From a virus: DNA of 64,000 nucleotides. The stretch is taken from positions 79,575-143,574 of IMG/VR virus record IMGVR_UViG_3300049729_000211. One strand, given 5' to 3'. Within the stretch, counting starts at the first letter, position 1; the number at the start of each line of letters is the position of its first letter. The position numbers were made by a program, and so were the translations under genes. Below, piece after piece: positions 8,397 through 17,218 of the stretch. The notes under the pieces were generated by a model. The model did not search any database. It worked only from the letters and a program-made list of their open reading frames with translations, and was not told the DNA's origin.

Positions 8397-10106
8397 TCAG
8401 AGATACTGGTTGACGAATACACCGTTGACTTCGATGATTGTCTGCGGTGTTACAAATTGAGGAGTGTTGTTCTGCGTTTGCGTGATCGGAATTCCGTTGA
8501 TCTCAATTACGATCTCCGGAGGAATGATTGAAGGCGAAATGAACTGGGTCATACCCAGTTCGTTGTATCTCGGAACGATCGAAATCTGACTTGAATATCC
8601 GGCATAGTAGGGAGTTTCTGTGACATCGATCGCAACTACACGAGTCACTAGAGGAAGATAGACTTTCCAGTCACACATGGCAGATACATTCAAAGTTGAG
8701 ATGTACCGGGTGGCCGTGCCACTCTCATCACGAGCCTCACCCTGTATATCTCTGGCAGCCTCGAAGATCGTGATTCCATCGCGCTCCATGGATACTCTTT
8801 GAGTTATCAGCAAGGCTTGCTTAATGAGCTCAGCAATCTCTGAGGCGGTCGAGTAGTCGTTGGCCTTACAGTCCAGCGTGAAGTTCACGTTGTCCTTGGA
8901 GCCGTAGACGTTATACGTCTCACACATCTGTGGGGCAATGATGATAGCAACCTGATCTCCAGCAGTAACCGAATCCCCGATGGCAACTCGATATCCAGGA
9001 ATCAGATTTATGTTGATGCCCCTCTTTTTGGCAATTACTGTGGTCTCTGCCCCTGTATCAATGCGAATTTCGAATCTCATCCATTCCCCAGGATTGAGAG
9101 GATACGGAAGATTGACAGTACCATCACTGTTTGCGATGAGAATCAGATTGCTTCGAGTTGAAGTGTTTACGAACACCTGACCAGCCGCCAAAGTTTCCCC
9201 TGGGTCAAGAGTGACATTGAGAATGTTCTCAGGATTCAACGCGCTTGCAGTTGTGGGATTGATTTTCTGAATTCCCACGACATACAATTGCGTGCCAGGA
9301 GTGTTCCAAGCTGCCACACGAATGAGAGTCGGAGAGACAAAGACGTAGTCAATTCCTTGGCGAAGAATGTATCCGTTGTTGTCTGTGATCTGAATAGAGA
9401 TCCAATCTCCAGGAATCAGAAATGTTTGGATTCCACCCAAGCTCGTACCGATGTCCACAGTACTCGTTCTTTGATACCAGAAATCTCTGTAGGGTACAAG
9501 AACCAGTCCTCCCAGTCCGATCGAGCAATTGATGTTATTTACGATGGATTGTAGCAAGACTCGACCAGGGACCGCCGCGAAAGTCACTGGACTCAAGGGT
9601 GTATCAGCATTTTCAATGTACACCGTCGAAGTGTCAATGCCAGAAGCAAAGTACACCCAGCTTCCCTCTGCGTTCGACAAGTTGCCTTCACGCCATTTGA
9701 ACTTCTTGACATTCAGTGAAACTGTGGCATTCTGCTCATTGGGATTGGGTACAGTGACGACACCGTCAACTACGGTAGGAGGATTCACTGCGAGATAGTA
9801 CACACCAGGGTCAATGAGACTCTCACTAAATGGAATCATCCACTCCACGAACGTCCCAGCATAGTCACGAACCTTGGCCACGAGGCCGCGTCCACGCTGT
9901 GTGAACATGAAATAGTCTGGTGACAGGCGAGTTCCCTGGGCTGTCACATTCTTGACAATGATCTGGGCATCACCAAAACTTACTCGATTGCTAGTGAATG
10001 CTGAGACATCCCCCAGCGTCTGTCTAAACCGGGGGTTGCTGCTCACCACATTCCTGCAGATCCGCAGTATGTATGCCGCCAAGTTTGCGCCTGTTAGATC
10101 CAGCAT
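8397..10106 (-). CDS. Probable virion structural protein
   Basis: This 569-residue protein has alternating beta-rich segments and no membrane segment. AGGGATGAAC precedes the ATG. It lies 8 bases upstream of the fibre gene and 9 bases after a small gene, within one transcription unit. I recognise no named domain; position suggests a baseplate or fibre-attachment component. Confidence 0.78.
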   Translation of the reverse strand: MLDLTGANLAAYILRICRNVVSSNPRFRQTLGDVSAFTSNRVSFGDAQIIVKNVTAQGTRLSPDYFMFTQRGRGLVAKVRDYAGTFVEWMIPFSESLIDPGVYYLAVNPPTVVDGVVTVPNPNEQNATVSLNVKKFKWREGNLSNAEGSWVYFASGIDTSTVYIENADTPLSPVTFAAVPGRVLLQSIVNNINCSIGLGGLVLVPYRDFWYQRTSTVDIGTSLGGIQTFLIPGDWISIQITDNNGYILRQGIDYVFVSPTLIRVAAWNTPGTQLYVVGIQKINPTTASALNPENILNVTLDPGETLAAGQVFVNTSTRSNLILIANSDGTVNLPYPLNPGEWMRFEIRIDTGAETTVIAKKRGININLIPGYRVAIGDSVTAGDQVAIIIAPQMCETYNVYGSKDNVNFTLDCKANDYSTASEIAELIKQALLITQRVSMERDGITIFEAARDIQGEARDESGTATRYISTLNVSAMCDWKVYLPLVTRVVAIDVTETPYYAGYSSQISIVPRYNELGMTQFISPSIIPPEIVIEINGIPITQTQNNTPQFVTPQTIIEVNGVFVNQYL

Positions 10107-10115
10107 TGTTCATCC

Positions 10116-10604
10116 CTACTTCACAACTTTGACAAGCTGAGCACCGTAGTCTACTCCCGGTGGAGGTGGCGGGACGGTTTGTTGGATAGGCTCGATCCAG
10201 GCAGCTATAGATCTCCGGACGTCGTTGACGGACACCTGCGCATTCATCCGAGGATACCAGCGATTGGTCAGTTCCACACGGCCATCCCAGTCGTATTCCT
10301 CGATGATCCACTGCTGTCCATCATGAGACTGGAACACGGCTCCAGGATCCATGTACATGAAGAAGATTTCGTCTCCTTGGATCGGAGATAGAGGATTTGG
10401 AATCTGTTCATCATGTGGATTCGGCCTGAACTGAGCGAAGGTCGAGATCGCCACATCATCCGGATCTCCCACGATCACTTGTAGTTCCATGTTCGTGGAA
10501 GGATGGTCATCAGTCGTGAGAATAGCAGCGGTCTTGGTGGTTCCTTCCTCTGCAACTCCAGCGAACGATGCAAGCATGTTTGCGAGTTTTGATTCTTTGG
10601 CCAT
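10116..10604 (-). CDS. Hypothetical protein of the virion operon
   Basis: A 162-residue protein. The chosen ATG at 10604 has CGGAG five bases upstream, whereas a longer in-frame start at 10646 would run into the preceding endonuclease gene and has no such site. It is acidic in the middle (VIVGDPDD, PNPHDEQ) with a Pro-rich C-terminal stretch (TVPPPPPGVD). Function unknown; its place between virion genes suggests a tail or neck accessory protein. Confidence 0.75.
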   Translation of the reverse strand: MAKESKLANMLASFAGVAEEGTTKTAAILTTDDHPSTNMELQVIVGDPDDVAISTFAQFRPNPHDEQIPNPLSPIQGDEIFFMYMDPGAVFQSHDGQQWIIEEYDWDGRVELTNRWYPRMNAQVSVNDVRRSIAAWIEPIQQTVPPPPPGVDYGAQLVKVVK

Positions 10605-10621
10605 GGAAACTCCGTGTGTTC

Positions 10622-11230
10622 TTAGATGGATTGTGAAGTCAAACAAGGAGGAATGAACACTTCTTTTCCTTCTCGCATCTGCTCTTCAGTTGTCAGGCGA
10701 GATTGATTCAGAGATTTATCTCTGCTCCAGTTATTCTGCTGCCGGCGCAGTCGCACAGTCTCTGCTATTCGTTGCTTTGTAGCCTCTGAATGCTTAGTAA
10801 CTCCTCCGTGTTGAGTGGAACCCTTTGGTCTAGACAATCTCATTTTCTGTCGTGTTTCTTCCGGTAGACACTTGTTCCAAAAAGGATGATTTTCACCTCT
10901 CACTGCCTTGCTGATTCGTTTCCTAACATCTTTGTTAGGTTCTCCACCATCAGCTCCCTTTGTCATATTGTACCCATCGACAAAAGTTCCAAGTTTCTCT
11001 ATCCAGAAGACTTCAGCCTCATTCAGTTCTTCAGGACTATCACAATGTTGAATTGTACTGATGTCAAATGCTGCCTCTCCGTGCTTTCTAAGGGATCTAT
11101 GCAAGTAATAACGCGATCCTCTAGATGATTCCAGCCGGTGTCTATACCAGCGATCATCAGGAGTATCCTTGATGCTCTGGCCTACATACATCTTACCATT
11201 TATCCTGTTTCGTACCAAGTAGACTATCAT
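10622..11230 (-). CDS. GIY-YIG homing endonuclease
   Basis: The 202-residue product begins MIVYLVRNRINGKMYVGQS, with the GIY (VYL) and YIG (YVG) half-motifs about 10 residues apart. A long charged C-terminal part with NUMOD-like DNA-binding segments (NKDVRKRISKAVRGENHPFWNK) follows. The start at 11230 overlaps the previous stop as ATGA. It is a free-standing mobile gene inserted between virion genes and probably cuts a site in related phage genomes. Confidence 0.9.
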   Translation of the reverse strand: MIVYLVRNRINGKMYVGQSIKDTPDDRWYRHRLESSRGSRYYLHRSLRKHGEAAFDISTIQHCDSPEELNEAEVFWIEKLGTFVDGYNMTKGADGGEPNKDVRKRISKAVRGENHPFWNKCLPEETRQKMRLSRPKGSTQHGGVTKHSEATKQRIAETVRLRRQQNNWSRDKSLNQSRLTTEEQMREGKEVFIPPCLTSQSI

Positions 11231-12747
11231 GACATTATTGCCCCCCAAACCGTTGTCCTTCCAACTTCTGGATTGGGATTTTCCCACTGAGCATCTGGCT
11301 GATTGGTCTTTTCGAAGATAGGTTCCGGATCGACGCCAGGTACTCCATCGTTGACATTCGCCTGCAATGGATTGTACAAAGTGGGAGGATATGGATTCCC
11401 AGCAATGACCGGAATGAGGTAACGAGTGTCTTTGGGATTCAGCAACTTGACATTGAACTCTTGCTGAGCGATAGCACCCTGAGGCTGCGTATAGTTCATG
11501 TCGAACACGATCAGCCGTTCACCGTTCCGTCGAATGATGAGGTCACCATTTTGAATGATGGGAGTCGGTCCAAGGTAGGATTTCGAGATGCGCTCTACTT
11601 TCCGGCCTCCCTCCTCAATGGTGGTATTGGTTGCCGTGTCTGGCGGAATGTAGACAATGTCGAATGGTCCGTAGTATCCGCCAACCCATCCTGTTTCGTA
11701 ACACACTGGGCAGCCGTGACGAGGCTCTCCAACTCCGTCTCCCACGCAGCCACACGCTGTACCTCGCGACATCCGGAACATGATAAATGCTGGCTCTCCT
11801 ACTCTCTCAAAGAGCCAGGCATTTCTCCGTATCTGCTCCTTGAGCATGTAATTCAGACGTTCAATCGTCTGAGTGTTGACGATTTCCGATCCTGCAGCAC
11901 CGGGTGCGTGGAGATCTCCACTTGCTCCTACTGGGACCACGGTGTAGTATGTCCGCACCATGTTGGTATAGATGTCGACGAAGTTCGTCAACTGGTTGTA
12001 AGTCACCTTGAAGGTAGTGACACTGGCTAGAGCCGAAATTGGGAAGTTGGAAACTGCACCACCGATTGGCAGAGTCTTGTCAACATTGATCCAGATGGCC
12101 TTGTCAATTCCACTCACCATCGCAGGGCGAACAGTCGAGGTTGCAACGAGGCTCGATATCACCGTGAGAGTATCTGTAGGAACGGTTGGTGCCAGCGAAA
12201 GGGTATATGGTCCACCATAAGCGACAAGGGTGGCAGTCACTCCGATGGACGCAGCTGTGATGGCCGCCGCAAGCAGTACGATGCTATTGTTGGAGGTGGT
12301 TGTGAAAACCACAGGAGTTGATACTCCCACTTGTAGAGAAATGGTTCCGGAGAGAACATCGGTACCAGAAACTGTGGTGAGGGAACCATTCAGGAAATTC
12401 AGATCCGTTGCAAGTATGACACTGACATCCTCAGGAGAAGTGGCCACCTGAGGTCTGGTCTCCACAATCCCTGAATATGGAACGTCTGGAATCTGAAATG
12501 ACCAGCGACCAAAAGTTCCCTTTTCAATCCAGTCGGAATCTTGCACTGTGTAAGTGGTTGAGGCTAGAGTTGAAATGTCACGATAGAACTGACCAGGAAT
12601 TGGAGCAAGATTGAGCAGTTGCCAGTTGGCTGGATAGTCGATAGCTCGGTAGACATTGTATCCCACTGTGGCCTTGGGATCATTTGGCCACCACAGGTCA
12701 CGGCTCCCGACATAGCTCGAATTGAGGACTACCAACCCACAAATCAT
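11227..12747 (-). CDS. Virion structural protein with a four-cysteine zinc-site-like motif
   Basis: This 506-residue protein has a cysteine cluster CGCVGDG...RHGCPVCYETGW at about residues 335-358, possibly a zinc ribbon. A repetitive central part is rich in Thr, Val and Ala. GAGGAAGAG precedes the ATG. It is followed directly by a GIY-YIG gene. Similar cysteine-containing proteins occur in the structural clusters of large phages; a neck, baseplate or tail role is inferred from position only. Confidence 0.75.
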   Translation of the reverse strand: MICGLVVLNSSYVGSRDLWWPNDPKATVGYNVYRAIDYPANWQLLNLAPIPGQFYRDISTLASTTYTVQDSDWIEKGTFGRWSFQIPDVPYSGIVETRPQVATSPEDVSVILATDLNFLNGSLTTVSGTDVLSGTISLQVGVSTPVVFTTTSNNSIVLLAAAITAASIGVTATLVAYGGPYTLSLAPTVPTDTLTVISSLVATSTVRPAMVSGIDKAIWINVDKTLPIGGAVSNFPISALASVTTFKVTYNQLTNFVDIYTNMVRTYYTVVPVGASGDLHAPGAAGSEIVNTQTIERLNYMLKEQIRRNAWLFERVGEPAFIMFRMSRGTACGCVGDGVGEPRHGCPVCYETGWVGGYYGPFDIVYIPPDTATNTTIEEGGRKVERISKSYLGPTPIIQNGDLIIRRNGERLIVFDMNYTQPQGAIAQQEFNVKLLNPKDTRYLIPVIAGNPYPPTLYNPLQANVNDGVPGVDPEPIFEKTNQPDAQWENPNPEVGRTTVWGAIMS

Positions 12748-12775
12748 ATCTCTTCCTCAATCGAGAAAGAGAAAG

Positions 12776-13270
12776 TTAGGATTTTGCCTTGAACCATTCG
12801 GGGTGTTTCTTCTTGGCTGGATTAAGGAACTCTGTTTCGTGCTCTTCAGGATGGTAGAATTCCTTCTTCTTGTCCTCAAATTGAGAGGGCATCCACTTCG
12901 TCACCTGTTCCTTGCACTCCAACTCAGCCCTCTTCTCGTTAGGGAGCGCGTCATAGTCTTCTTGTGAAATTCCCCAGTGTTCTTCAGGGAAATCCATCCA
13001 CTTCCCAGATGGGACCGGGTAAGGATCTCCTGCTTTCATCCAGATCTGGGAGTGCTCCCAGTCACTGAGTACATAACAAGTGTACGTGCCATCGCTGTAA
13101 GAAGCCATAGGCTGGATTGTCTTCTTCAGGAATCCAATCACAGTCCGAACACAGCGGTTGCGGAACTCTTGGACCATCGGGGAGAAGAATGGATCCACCT
13201 TGTGATCCAGCTTGATCTCCTGAATGATCTCTTCCGCCGATTTTGCTTTCTTGAGAAGTTTTGAGTTCAT
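12776..13270 (-). CDS. Hypothetical protein of the virion operon
   Basis: A 164-residue charged protein rich in Lys and Glu, with aromatic residues near the C-terminus (KKHPEWFKAKS). The start codon has no Shine-Dalgarno sequence; only CTATAGTC lies before it, directly after the stop of the endonuclease upstream, so translation may depend on re-initiation. No family recognised. Confidence 0.7.
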   Translation of the reverse strand: MNSKLLKKAKSAEEIIQEIKLDHKVDPFFSPMVQEFRNRCVRTVIGFLKKTIQPMASYSDGTYTCYVLSDWEHSQIWMKAGDPYPVPSGKWMDFPEEHWGISQEDYDALPNEKRAELECKEQVTKWMPSQFEDKKKEFYHPEEHETEFLNPAKKKHPEWFKAKS

Positions 13271-13272
13271 GA

Positions 13273-13977
13273 CTATAGAGAAAGAGAAAGTTCACAAAAG
13301 GAACATCCTGGTTTTTTAATTCCTCGATTGAGATGCCAACGTGTGTGATGAGCCTTTGGAAGACTTCGAGCAGCTATCCGACCGGCTCTTTGTAGGGTTT
13401 CTCTGGAATGAGACTTGCCTCCAAGGGAGTGAACTTCACGAGACATGCGGGTTGACATTTCTTCCGGATGTTCTTCCGCATATTTCCGGCAACCAGCTAC
13501 TCGAGGAGTTTCGTCTTGGACTGCACGGGCTGCCTTGATTTTGTCAATGGTTTCCTCCGAAGTGAGATGTCCCATCATCTTGGCAGAGAACCTTTCTTTA
13601 TGACCAGGACGTTGCCACATGAGACGAGTGTTTTCAATTATCTTGAGACGAGATTCTTCAGAGTGAGGTGCAGTATGCCCTTCTCCACCTTTGCAAATAT
13701 TGTATCCGATTTCAGGATCACGAGCTAAGAAAATCTTAATCAGTGCTTGTTCCCAAACACAGAGAGCCTCATTATTTGCACAATCAGTAACGAGAGGATA
13801 GATAGTGAAATTATCCCAACCATACTTTCGAACAGCATTATAGAGATGAGGCTTTCCAGCATCGCCTTTCAGAATTGAATCTTTCTGCCTAGACCAATAA
13901 TGTTGAAGATTGTTCTCTTTCGTTTTACCGACATAGATCTTGCAGTTTACCACATTGACGATCACGTAGACAAACAT
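13273..13977 (-). CDS. GIY-YIG homing endonuclease
   Basis: This 234-residue protein starts MFVYVIVNVVNCKIYVGKT, containing both half-motifs, followed by a YNICKGGEG segment typical of phage GIY-YIG enzymes (about residues 94-102) and helical DNA-binding repeats. GGAGGT precedes the ATG. Inserted between two virion genes. It resembles the enzyme at 41062-41745 (same YNICKGGEG...PHSE pattern), so the two are probably paralogues. Confidence 0.92.
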   Translation of the reverse strand: MFVYVIVNVVNCKIYVGKTKENNLQHYWSRQKDSILKGDAGKPHLYNAVRKYGWDNFTIYPLVTDCANNEALCVWEQALIKIFLARDPEIGYNICKGGEGHTAPHSEESRLKIIENTRLMWQRPGHKERFSAKMMGHLTSEETIDKIKAARAVQDETPRVAGCRKYAEEHPEEMSTRMSREVHSLGGKSHSRETLQRAGRIAARSLPKAHHTRWHLNRGIKKPGCSFCELSLSL

Positions 13978-14030
13978 GCCATACCTCCACTCACTGATAC
14001 TGGTGGAGATTGGAAAGTACGTTTTCTTGT

Positions 14031-15092
14031 CTAGCCCAATAGCCAGCGTTGCTGTCTGAGACCCACACTCGCTGGTCTGTTCGCGGTGATTAGAGGTGCC
14101 CAGGTTTCGAACATAGCAGTGTAGGTCTGTCCTAGACCTTGGTACAGAGAGGATTTATTGATGTCCAAACTCACACCATTCAAGCTGTATCCGAACTCTT
14201 CTTCCGCCCAGCGAGCTGATTCTCCCAGCAAGCACTTGGCCGCCGCGCCGACCGCCGCCGCTTCAGCCCAGTCTTCAGGAATCGAGCGAATGTTGTAGTT
14301 GGTGAGAGCCATAGGGTTCCAGGTATTGAGTTGGGCAATCGTGATCTTCAGCATGAGTGTGATTGTCATGTCGACCCAGATATACCCCACTCTCGAAGTG
14401 TATCCTGCTACGATCTTGCTCGGAGTTGGAGGACGGAAATGGTAGTTTCTATCCGGATTGGTGTCTGAAAGAAGCTCTCTGACACTCATGATCATCTGTG
14501 CTGTCTTTTGGTCCATCCCAGGCTTCCGAGCTACGATCATCGACGGTGCTTCGAAACTGTTGGAAGCGTAGTCGACCACCTGCACGAAGAAGTCTTCAGT
14601 CACCACATCAGAAACTAGGACAGGAGTTGAAGTTGGAGTGAACTGAGCATTGCTCGATTGACCGACCCAGATATCAGTTGAATTTGTGGTCAGGATTTGA
14701 GCAGGGGTCAATCCGTTGATCTGCATGCTACCAGTGGAAGCCAGCACCATTGTCGCAGAAGCGAGTGTGACATTCTGGATGACAATCTCCCCGGGAATGA
14801 ACACACCAGAGGTGATTGCTCCTGCTACGTTGCTGACAGGATACTGAACCAGATTCCATCGCAGTTGATACTCACCTTCCCAGCTGGTCGGGATAGTGAT
14901 TGGAACATAGTAAGCTCCGATGTTCGTGTTTCCAGGAGTCTGACTTAACACGACCGGCGAGAACACTCCACTGACATTACTGTAGATGTCATAATTGATG
15001 GCGGTCGGATTCATCAGCATTCCATTGGCATCATGGATGAGAATGCCCAGATCGCCTGGTCCTAGAGTTTTTCCTTGGGTCAAAGTCTGCAC
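14031..15092 (-). CDS. Virion structural protein
   Basis: This 353-residue protein starts at a GTG at 15092, after AGGTGGTGAG, inside the 3' end of the upstream endonuclease gene (13-base overlap). The N-terminal half is beta-rich and Thr/Val/Ser-rich. The C-terminal half is helical, with TWNPMALTNYNIRSIPEDWAE near residues 264-284, and resembles helical proteins I associate with jumbo-phage structural clusters. Exact role unknown. Confidence 0.75.
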   Translation of the reverse strand: MQTLTQGKTLGPGDLGILIHDANGMLMNPTAINYDIYSNVSGVFSPVVLSQTPGNTNIGAYYVPITIPTSWEGEYQLRWNLVQYPVSNVAGAITSGVFIPGEIVIQNVTLASATMVLASTGSMQINGLTPAQILTTNSTDIWVGQSSNAQFTPTSTPVLVSDVVTEDFFVQVVDYASNSFEAPSMIVARKPGMDQKTAQMIMSVRELLSDTNPDRNYHFRPPTPSKIVAGYTSRVGYIWVDMTITLMLKITIAQLNTWNPMALTNYNIRSIPEDWAEAAAVGAAAKCLLGESARWAEEEFGYSLNGVSLDINKSSLYQGLGQTYTAMFETWAPLITANRPASVGLRQQRWLLG

Positions 15093-15970
15093 GAGCTCAC
15101 CACCTCACTTAGAACTTGAAAGCCATTCCTTGGCTTCATTCCTCGTTTCCATCCGTTGGCTTCATATTTCTGCCATTCTTCTTGTTTTATGGCTTTGCTT
15201 CCAAGGATTTCATGATGGATTCTTATCCTCCCCTTGTTTCCTTTTCCCATTGACTGCACCTGATTCAAGTGATCATCTGTTCCAAAGTACGTTTTCCGAA
15301 GAATCTCAAGAGTTTTCCTCCGATGTTTCGCAGCCTCTTCCGTAGCATTCCATATACGAACACTCTGTTTAGATTTCTCAATTCTAAAAGGATGTGAAGC
15401 CAGTCTTTCACGATGAGATTTTCCTTCTTCACTGTCATTCCAATTCTTCAAATGAGCGATGGCCTCTGCGGATCCCAACCAGTTATCTCGCACATAATCC
15501 CATCCTTTAGACATAGCTTTTCTTGTAAACTGCTTTCCTCTTTCAGTATTGTGCCAAGCAGCAAGCCTTGCCAATTTCTTGGGACTGCGCCTCGAGGCTT
15601 GAGCCTTAAGACTATTTCTAACAGAGCCACCAATCAAAATTCTAGTTTCTTCAGAGTGCTTCCATCCGCTAACTCCTTCTCCTCCATCTGTATGATTAAT
15701 CAGTATTCCAGTTCCATTATCTTTCCTACCATACAAATAAATCAGGTTCATCTCCAGTTGAAGAGCATCCTTCTCATAAAGATTTCCAGCCAAGATCACT
15801 ATGTTCAAAGGATCAGCTGGAATAGGAGTCTTCCTGTGATCTTCATACGGACGAAGATTCCTCCCCTTACCTATGTAGTAAGGAGCTCCCTTTGGTGCCG
15901 TTTGAGAATCCTTAGAACGAAGGTATGCGTACACGAAAAACTCTTGTTCACCTTGTGTTAGAGCAACCAT
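15080..15970 (-). CDS. GIY-YIG-family endonuclease with expanded N-terminal motif
   Basis: This 296-residue protein has FVYAYLRSKD (12-21) and APYYIGKGRN (29-38), a widely spaced GIY-YIG pair of the 'PYYIGKG' subtype. A long Lys/Arg-rich helical C-terminal half follows, with NUMOD-like repeats (WKHSEETRILIGGSVRN, SGSAEAIAHLK-like). It is the most upstream gene of the leftward virion operon, and the next gene starts inside its end. No strong Shine-Dalgarno sequence is seen. Confidence 0.85.
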   Translation of the reverse strand: MVALTQGEQEFFVYAYLRSKDSQTAPKGAPYYIGKGRNLRPYEDHRKTPIPADPLNIVILAGNLYEKDALQLEMNLIYLYGRKDNGTGILINHTDGGEGVSGWKHSEETRILIGGSVRNSLKAQASRRSPKKLARLAAWHNTERGKQFTRKAMSKGWDYVRDNWLGSAEAIAHLKNWNDSEEGKSHRERLASHPFRIEKSKQSVRIWNATEEAAKHRRKTLEILRKTYFGTDDHLNQVQSMGKGNKGRIRIHHEILGSKAIKQEEWQKYEANGWKRGMKPRNGFQVLSEVVSSCRL

Positions 15971-16003
15971 ACTAAGGATCAGGAAGTCAAGTAAGTTTCC
16001 ACA

Positions 16004-16033
16004 TTACCCGAAACTCGTGTCCCTTCGGTAGAA
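16004..16033 (+). promoter_or_regulatory. Phage promoter, TTACCCG-N18-TAGA family
   Basis: ATTACCCG at 16004-16011, 18 bases, then TAGA at 16030-16033. The start codon of the following gene is 20 bases after the T of TAGA and has its own GGAGGG site, so this copy makes a short-leader mRNA. Confidence 0.8.
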
Positions 16034-16049
16034 AGAACTGGAGGGAATC

Positions 16050-16268
16050 ATGAACAAAGCACTATTAAAATCGCTCAAACAGGCAGTTCGATACATTGAA
16101 GTCACGAATGCATACCGTGGAGCAATGACTGCTGCTGAAGTAGAAGCAGCGATCAAGCGTAACATCAATGACTCTCGCGTGGAAATCGGAGCCAACAGTT
16201 GCACCACGCTGGACTCATTTGATATTCATGCTGCCAAGGCGGCTATTAAACTGGCCGAAGAGGTATAA
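16050..16268 (+). CDS. Small hypothetical protein (72 aa)
   Basis: The ATG at 16050 follows a perfect copy of the phage promoter and a good GGAGGG ribosome site. The 72-residue product is helical and Ala-rich (MTAAEVEAAIKRN), with no recognised family. Together with the promoter, this suggests an early gene product. Confidence 0.82.
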   Translation: MNKALLKSLKQAVRYIEVTNAYRGAMTAAEVEAAIKRNINDSRVEIGANSCTTLDSFDIHAAKAAIKLAEEV

Positions 16269-16273
16269 TCAAG

Positions 16274-16298
16274 AAAAACGGTCGCCCGAAGACGACCG
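16274..16298 (-). terminator. Terminator between convergent small genes
   Basis: On the minus strand a CGGTCG/CGACCG stem with an 8-base loop is followed by TTTTT. It lies just after the end of the 16320-16577 gene and probably also stops the rightward gene. Confidence 0.75.
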
Positions 16299-16319
16299 CT
16301 TGACTTGTAAAGGATCTCG

Positions 16320-16577
16320 TTACACGGCGGACAAGGTCATTCTATTTCTAGACTCGATCTTTGTGGGCTTGGGATCTGGGTTCAGCATGGTCATTCTAGA
16401 GGGACTTTTGGAACCTTGATTTTCAGGGGTGAATCTCAAGTATCCCTTCGAAATGCTCTGTTTCAGAAAAACTTCAAGCTCTTTTGCCAATTTGGGGTTT
16501 GATGTTTGAACTACCAGATCTCCACTTCCAGTGAGAAAATCAGTAATCATGATTTCAGTAGTAACTTCCGCTTCCAT
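16320..16577 (-). CDS. Small hypothetical protein (85 aa)
   Basis: This 85-residue protein begins MEAEVTTEIMITDFLTG after AGGAGATAGG. It is followed by a hairpin with a T-run. No family recognised. Upstream there is a TTACCC and a TATA-like element, but with a spacing that does not fit the promoter family found elsewhere. Confidence 0.7.
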   Translation of the reverse strand: MEAEVTTEIMITDFLTGSGDLVVQTSNPKLAKELEVFLKQSISKGYLRFTPENQGSKSPSRMTMLNPDPKPTKIESRNRMTLSAV

Positions 16578-16653
16578 TTCGTTTTCCTATCTCCTGAATT
16601 CAATGATATACCTAGATTTCCCACGAGGGTAACTGTTTTACACCTGATTTCAC

Positions 16654-16681
16654 TACCCGAAACTCACATGAACTCCGTAGA
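16654..16681 (+). promoter_or_regulatory. Phage promoter, TACCCG-N18-TAGA family (leaderless type)
   Basis: TACCCG at 16654-16659, 18 bases, then TAGAGAG starting at 16678. The ATG at 16689 is exactly 11 bases after the first T of TAGA. The 18-base spacer is nearly identical to that of the promoter at 62459-62488 (about 15 of 18 bases). Confidence 0.82.
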
Positions 16682-16688
16682 GAGAAGT

Positions 16689-16928
16689 ATGGAAAATAGA
16701 GCAAAGGTCATCAAGCAGAAGTACACCACAGCCAAAGCCAAGCTCCCTTCTTGGGCGCGCAACCTTCAGGTCGATGACGATCCTCGCCTCCCGGTGAAGA
16801 CTCTCGAGAACTTGAAGCAAGCTGTTCGTGACGAGATCACGATGTACCTTCGCGGCCTGAACCCTCTCACCGACAAGCAGTATGCTCAACTCCGCGAATG
16901 GCAGGATTGGGCCGGGAGATCACTGTGA
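16689..16928 (+). CDS. Small helical hypothetical protein (79 aa)
   Basis: Starts MENRAKVIKQKY at the ATG placed 11 bases after the promoter TAGA; a longer in-frame start upstream would lie inside the promoter. The product is basic and helical. Its 3' end overlaps the frame at 16882-17154 by 47 bases, which may be a normal overlap or the trace of a frameshift in a once longer gene. Confidence 0.68.
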   Translation: MENRAKVIKQKYTTAKAKLPSWARNLQVDDDPRLPVKTLENLKQAVRDEITMYLRGLNPLTDKQYAQLREWQDWAGRSL

Positions 16929-17154
16929 AGAGACTGACTTCGGTGGCTCTTACCTCTACACCTTCGCTGACCCGACTGGCAATGTCATCAAGTGGTTCGC
17001 TTCCAACGAACTGCAGCTGGGCGACGGAAGCTACAATGTGAATTCCATGATTGACGCCATCGGAAAGATTGTTAGTTTGAAAGGAACCATCACCAAACAC
17101 GAAGAGTACAACGGTGTCAAGGCAACCTACATCAACCGGGCTGTGATAGTGTAA
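16882..17154 (+). CDS. OB-fold-like C-terminal domain protein (90 aa)
   Basis: The segment from residue 19 to the end (TDFGGSYLYTFADPTGN, IVSLKGTITKHEEYNGVKA) matches a pattern I associate with the C-terminal part of larger phage and bacterial nucleic-acid-related proteins, where a longer N-terminal region precedes it. Here the only ATG in frame (16882) lies inside the preceding gene, has no clear ribosome site, and the family's earlier part appears shortened (GDHCEETDFGG). It is either a small stand-alone gene or the 3' part of a frameshifted one. Confidence 0.55.
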   Translation: MLNSANGRIGPGDHCEETDFGGSYLYTFADPTGNVIKWFASNELQLGDGSYNVNSMIDAIGKIVSLKGTITKHEEYNGVKATYINRAVIV

Positions 17155-17218
17155 CCATAATTCAACTACATTTTCACCTACAGGATTCTCTATAGCATCA
17201 CAGTAAAGGAGAATCCAC

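Noticed and set aside
10622-15970. Group I introns around the GIY-YIG genes
   Set aside because: The flanking virion genes are complete and not split, and no intron core was evident, so the endonucleases are treated as free-standing.
16577-16640. TTACCC and TATA-like element upstream of the 85-aa gene on the minus strand
   Set aside because: The spacing is about three bases shorter than the 18 seen in all other copies and TAGA is absent, so it is not counted in the promoter family.
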